A model generated the notes under the pieces. The model was not told where the DNA came from. It worked only from the letters and a program-made list of their open reading frames with translations, and made no database searches. 11,665 bases of DNA from Burkholderiales bacterium (lineage in GTDB: Bacteria > Pseudomonadota > Gammaproteobacteria > Burkholderiales > Burkholderiaceae_A), in contig JAURCW010000020.1 of NCBI GenBank assembly GCA_030828265.1, positions 1-11,665 on the forward strand. Direction: 5' to 3'. The translations under genes and the position numbers were made by a program. This document shows, piece after piece, positions 6,392 to 11,665 of this stretch (position 1 is its first letter; every line of letters starts with the position of its first letter).

Positions 6392-9300
6392 TTAGCTTTC
6401 ATCCGTCTCTGTCAAGCCCTGTGAGTCCTCTGGGGCAGATGCCTCGTCGGTGGCAGAACTAAACAAGGCCTCCGCCTCAAGCGCTGCCTGCTCCGCCAAG
6501 GTTTTGGCCTCGGCGGCCTCGGCCGTCTCGCGGTCTTTACGCGCACGGTGGTAGGCAAGCCCGGTTCCCGCGGGAATCAGCCTGCCCACAATCACGTTCT
6601 CCTTCAGGCCACGCAGGTCGTCGCGCTTGCCCATGATGGCCGCCTCGGTAAGCACTCGGGTGGTCTCCTGGAAGGAGGCTGCCGAGATAAACGAGTCGGT
6701 CGACAAGGAGGCCTTGGTAATTCCAAGAAGAATATTCTCGTGAATGGCCGGACGCTTGTCTTCTGCCATAACCCGATCGTTTTCCTCGAGAAGGTCGGAG
6801 CGCTCAACCTGCTCACCGGGGATGAACCGCGTATCACCCTGGTCACTAATTTGAACCCGACGCAGCATCTGACGAACAATGACCTCAATGTGCTTGTCGT
6901 TGATCTTCACGCCTTGCAGACGGTAGACGTCCTGAACTTCGTCAACGATATAGCGGGCCAAGGCCTCGATACCGAGAAGGCGAAGAATGTCTTGTGGGTC
7001 GGCAGGGCCGTCCACAATAAGTTCGCCCTTGTTCACAACCTGACCATCGTGAACCAAGACACTTTTCTCTTTAGAGATAAGAAACTCGGAGGCCACACCA
7101 TCCATGTCGGTAATGACAAGACGCTGCTTGCCCTTGGTGTCTTTTCCGAAGGACACGGTTCCCGTGACCTCGGCAAGCATGCCCGCGTCTTTGGGCGAAC
7201 GTGCCTCGAAGAGTTCGGCCACACGTGGAAGACCACCTGTAATGTCTCGGGTCTTCTGCGACTCGGTAGGAATTCGTGCAAGCACCTCACCCACAGCCAC
7301 GTCTTGACCATCGCGTACGGTAATTAGTGCGCCCACAGGAAAGCTGATATTGACCGAATGCTCTGTGCCGGCAATTTTGACTTCTTCGCCTGCATTGTCA
7401 ATAAGTTTGACCTGCGGTCGAACGCCTTTACTTGACGCGCTGCGGCGCTTGGCGTCAATAACGACAAGGGTCGACAAGCCCGTGATGTCGTCAATCTGCT
7501 TGGCTACGGTGGCGCCCTCTTCCACGTTCTCAAAACGCACCTTACCCGCGTACTCCGTAATGATGGGTCGAGTAAGAGGATCCCAGGTGGCAAGAATGGC
7601 CCCAGCCTTCACAGGCTGGCCATCGGTCATCATCAGCGTGGCGCCATAAGGAACCTTGTGACGCTCACGCTCACGGCCGTTTTCATCCAGAACCAGAACC
7701 TCGCCAGAGCGCGAGATAACAACGGCCTCGCCCTTAGCATTGTTCACGTAGCGCATCGTGGCAGTAAAGCCAACAAGCCCGTTAGACTTCACCTCGATGG
7801 CAGACTGAGCGGCCGTACGAGATGCCGCACCACCGATGTGGAAAGTCCGCATGGTGAGCTGTGTGCCAGGCTCACCAATGGACTGCGCAGCAATAACGCC
7901 CACGGCCTCGCCCACATTTACGAGGTGACCACGGCCCAGGTCGCGGCCATAGCACTTACCGCAAAGACCAAAGCGGGTCTCGCAGGTTAGGGCTGTACGA
8001 ACACGAACCTCATCAATACCCAGAAGGTCAATCTGGTCAACAGCGTCTTCGTCCAACAGGAAGCCTGCCTCGTAGAGCGTCTCTTGGGTTTCGGGGTTCA
8101 CAACCTCGCTGGCCGTGACACGACCGAGAATTCGGTCGCGCAGGGCTTCAATGACTTCGCCGCCCTCGACCAGGGCCTTCATGACGATGCCGTTGGATGT
8201 CCCGCAGTCGTCTTCAATGACCACCAGATCTTGGGTTACGTCAACGAGCCGGCGGGTCAGGTAGCCCGAGTTTGCGGTTTTGAGCGCTGTGTCGGCCAGG
8301 CCCTTACGAGCGCCGTGTGTGGAAATGAAGTACTGAAGAACGTTAAGTCCTTCGCGGAAGTTCGCTGTAATTGGCGTTTCAATAATGGAGCCGTCAGGCT
8401 TGGCCATGAGGCCTCGCATTCCAGCAAGCTGTCGAATCTGCGCAGCCGAACCTCGTGCACCCGAATCCGCCATCATGTAGATGGAATTGAACGATTCTTG
8501 GCGAACCTCTTCACCTTTGCGATCGCGAACCGTCTCGCCAGCAAGCTGATCCATCATGGCCTTTCCAACCTGGTCGCCTGCGCGGCCCCAGATGTCAACG
8601 ACCTTGTTGTAACGCTCGCCCTGGGTCACAAGGCCGGAGGCATATTGCTGTTCAATTTCCTTCACCTCGGTCTCGGCACGAGCAAGAATCTCTTGCTTTT
8701 GCACGGGCACAAGCATGTCATCGACGCAGATGGAGATGCCAGCGCGTGTTGCAAGTGAGAAGCCCGACTGAAGTAACTTGTCGGCGAAGATTACGGTGTC
8801 ACGAAGACCACAGCGTCGGAAGGAGGCGTTGATAAGGCGGGAAATTTCTTTCTTCTTAAGCGCCTTATTCATCATGGCAAACGACATTCCGGGGGGGAGA
8901 ATGCGCGAAAGCAGGGCCCGGCCAGTGGTTGTCTCGTAGCGAACGAGTCGAATAGCACCCTCGGGATGCTCCTCGGTGGGACGGTCACGCTCTTCAATGC
9001 GAACCATGATGCGGGTGCCAAGCTCAAGCTCGGCGTTGGCATAGGCGCGATCAACCTCGGCCACATTGGCGAACATCATCCCCTCGCCCTTGCCATTGAT
9101 CTTCTCGCGAGTTGCGTAATAAAGCCCAAGAACAATGTCTTGCGAAGGCACGATGGACGGCTCCCCGTTTGAGGGGAAGAGCACATTGTTTGAGGCAAGC
9201 ATAAGGGTGCGTGCCTCCATTTGCGCCTCAAGTGAAAGAGGCACGTGGACAGCCATCTGGTCACCGTCAAAGTCGGCGTTGAAGGCCGCACAGACAAGCG

Positions 9301-10654
9301 GATGCAGCTGGATAGCCTTGCCCTCGATGAGCACAGGCTCAAAAGCTTGAATACCAAGCCTGTGAAGCGTTGGGGCTCGGTTGAGCATGACGGGATGCTC
9401 GCGAATCACTTCTTCAAGGATGTCCCAGACCTCGGGAACCTGCTGCTCCACGAGTTTCTTGGCAGCCTTGATGGTGGTGGCCATGCCGCGCAGCTCAAGC
9501 TTATTAAAGATGAAGGGCTTGAAAAGCTCGAGAGCCATAAGCTTGGGCAGACCGCACTGATGAAGCTTAAGGGTGGGGCCCACAACAATGACGGATCGGC
9601 CGGAATAGTCGACCCGCTTGCCAAGAAGGTTTTGACGGAAACGCCCACCCTTACCTTTGATCATGTCAGCAAGCGACTTCAGGGCACGCTTATTTGCACC
9701 CGTCATGGCCTTGCCGCGGCGGCCGTTATCAAGCAGGGAGTCGACGGACTCCTGAAGCATGCGCTTTTCGTTGCGCACAATAATTTCCGGTGCCCGCAGT
9801 TCGAGCAGACGCTTTAAACGATTGTTACGGTTGATCACACGACGGTAAAGGTCGTTCAGGTCGGAGGTTGCAAAGCGCCCGCCATCAAGGGGCACCAGGG
9901 GTCGAAGCTCGGGCGGCAGGACCGGCAGAACTTCCATGATCATCCACTCGGGCTTCACACCCGACTTTTGAAACCCCTCGAGTACCTTAAGCCGCTTGGC
10001 GATCTTTTTAATTTTTGCATCCGAAGAGGTCTCGGCAAGGTCTTTGCGTAGCTGCTCGATCTCACGCTCAAGGTCGATGCTTCGGAGGAGTTCACGAACA
10101 CCTTCGGCACCCATCTGGGCAACAAACTCGCCATCGCCATACTGTTCAACCTTGGCAATGTAGTCGTCCTCGGACATGATTTGACCGCGCTTCAATGGGG
10201 TCATGCCGGGCTCAACCACAACAAAGGCCTCGAAATAAAGCACGCGCTCAATATCACGCAGGGTCATATCAAGCACCATGCCCATACGCGAGGGCAAAGA
10301 CTTTAAAAACCAAATATGCGCGGTAGGGCTTGCTAGATCGATATGGCCCATACGCTCACGTCGCACCTTGGCCAGGGTCACCTCAACGCCGCACTTCTCG
10401 CAAATGACGCCACGATGCTTCAGGCGCTTGTACTTGCCGCACAGGCATTCGTAGTCTTTAACCGGGCCAAAAATTTTGGCGCAGAAGAGTCCGTCGCGCT
10501 CGGGCTTAAAGGTTCGGTAATTAATGGTCTCCGGCTTTTTCACTTCGCCAAAGGACCAGGACCGAATTTTATCGGGCGAGGCGAGACCAATCTTAATGGC
10601 ATCAAACTGCTGGTCTTGCTGAACCTGCTTAAATAAATCGAGTAGGGCTTTCAT
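6392..10654 (-). CDS. rpoC: DNA-directed RNA polymerase subunit beta'
   Basis: Complete 1420-residue beta' subunit (E. coli 1407), which forms the clamp and the catalytic centre of RNA polymerase. The N-terminal zinc site has Cys70, 72, 85 and 88. The catalytic NADFDGDQ motif (459-466) supplies the Mg-binding Asp461, 463 and 465. The second zinc site has Cys817, 891, 898 and 901. The bridge helix is around 770-805 ([20 protein letters not shown]). The trigger loop is split into [16 protein letters not shown] (931-946) and [15 protein letters not shown] (1138-1152), with the proteobacterial insert between them. Residues 1371-1420 form an Ala/Glu/Asp-rich acidic tail that accounts for most of the extra length. 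The ATG at 10654 has GGGAAG just upstream and begins 23 bp after rpoB. No intein, frameshift or missing catalytic residue is seen. Confidence 0.99.
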   Translation of the reverse strand: MKALLDLFKQVQQDQQFDAIKIGLASPDKIRSWSFGEVKKPETINYRTFKPERDGLFCAKIFGPVKDYECLCGKYKRLKHRGVICEKCGVEVTLAKVRRERMGHIDLASPTAHIWFLKSLPSRMGMVLDMTLRDIERVLYFEAFVVVEPGMTPLKRGQIMSEDDYIAKVEQYGDGEFVAQMGAEGVRELLRSIDLEREIEQLRKDLAETSSDAKIKKIAKRLKVLEGFQKSGVKPEWMIMEVLPVLPPELRPLVPLDGGRFATSDLNDLYRRVINRNNRLKRLLELRAPEIIVRNEKRMLQESVDSLLDNGRRGKAMTGANKRALKSLADMIKGKGGRFRQNLLGKRVDYSGRSVIVVGPTLKLHQCGLPKLMALELFKPFIFNKLELRGMATTIKAAKKLVEQQVPEVWDILEEVIREHPVMLNRAPTLHRLGIQAFEPVLIEGKAIQLHPLVCAAFNADFDGDQMAVHVPLSLEAQMEARTLMLASNNVLFPSNGEPSIVPSQDIVLGLYYATREKINGKGEGMMFANVAEVDRAYANAELELGTRIMVRIEERDRPTEEHPEGAIRLVRYETTTGRALLSRILPPGMSFAMMNKALKKKEISRLINASFRRCGLRDTVIFADKLLQSGFSLATRAGISICVDDMLVPVQKQEILARAETEVKEIEQQYASGLVTQGERYNKVVDIWGRAGDQVGKAMMDQLAGETVRDRKGEEVRQESFNSIYMMADSGARGSAAQIRQLAGMRGLMAKPDGSIIETPITANFREGLNVLQYFISTHGARKGLADTALKTANSGYLTRRLVDVTQDLVVIEDDCGTSNGIVMKALVEGGEVIEALRDRILGRVTASEVVNPETQETLYEAGFLLDEDAVDQIDLLGIDEVRVRTALTCETRFGLCGKCYGRDLGRGHLVNVGEAVGVIAAQSIGEPGTQLTMRTFHIGGAASRTAAQSAIEVKSNGLVGFTATMRYVNNAKGEAVVISRSGEVLVLDENGRERERHKVPYGATLMMTDGQPVKAGAILATWDPLTRPIITEYAGKVRFENVEEGATVAKQIDDITGLSTLVVIDAKRRSASSKGVRPQVKLIDNAGEEVKIAGTEHSVNISFPVGALITVRDGQDVAVGEVLARIPTESQKTRDITGGLPRVAELFEARSPKDAGMLAEVTGTVSFGKDTKGKQRLVITDMDGVASEFLISKEKSVLVHDGQVVNKGELIVDGPADPQDILRLLGIEALARYIVDEVQDVYRLQGVKINDKHIEVIVRQMLRRVQISDQGDTRFIPGEQVERSDLLEENDRVMAEDKRPAIHENILLGITKASLSTDSFISAASFQETTRVLTEAAIMGKRDDLRGLKENVIVGRLIPAGTGLAYHRARKDRETAEAAEAKTLAEQAALEAEALFSSATDEASAPEDSQGLTETDES

Positions 10655-10677
10655 AGCGTGTCTTCCCTTTTAGCAAA

Positions 10678-11665
<988 letters not shown>

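Overview
The window is a stretch of the core transcription and translation locus of a bacterium, almost certainly a betaproteobacterium and probably one of the Burkholderiales. Every gene lies on the minus strand, so transcription runs from the right edge to the left edge: rpoB (3' part), rpoC, rpsL, rpsG, fusA, tuf, rpsJ, rplC, rplD, rplW (5' end). This joining of rpoBC, the str operon and the S10 operon is typical of Betaproteobacteria; in E. coli these are three separate loci. The protein sequences also look betaproteobacterial (S12 starting [11 protein letters not shown]3 starting [18 protein letters not shown]-Tu of 396 residues).

Region by region. 10678-11665 holds the last 328 residues of the RNA polymerase beta subunit and 6392-10654 the whole beta' subunit. 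5322-6331 holds S12 and S7, which belong to the decoding site and head of the 30S subunit. 1946-5276 holds EF-G and EF-Tu, the two GTPases of the elongation cycle. After tuf comes a strong intrinsic terminator (1911-1940), then a short pyrimidine-rich leader and rpsJ (S10, also known as the Nus factor NusE). A 164-bp gap with a candidate promoter and two hairpins separates rpsJ from rplC-rplD-rplW, the head of the S10 ribosomal protein operon.

The genes are ordinary. The interest is in the spacers and in two gene-level oddities. (1) Three tandem boxA-like repeats with a 10-11 nt period abut the Shine-Dalgarno sequence of rpsJ. BoxA is the RNA site bound by NusB together with S10/NusE, so this suggests autogenous control. 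(2) rpsJ is boxed in between the tuf terminator and a probable new promoter and leader before rplC. (3) S12 lacks its usual stop codon and reads on for 28 residues. (4) tuf has threonine codon use very unlike that of fusA next to it. I see no mobile element, CRISPR array, tRNA or rRNA, and no accessory gene system. No stretch longer than 300 bases lacks a gene.
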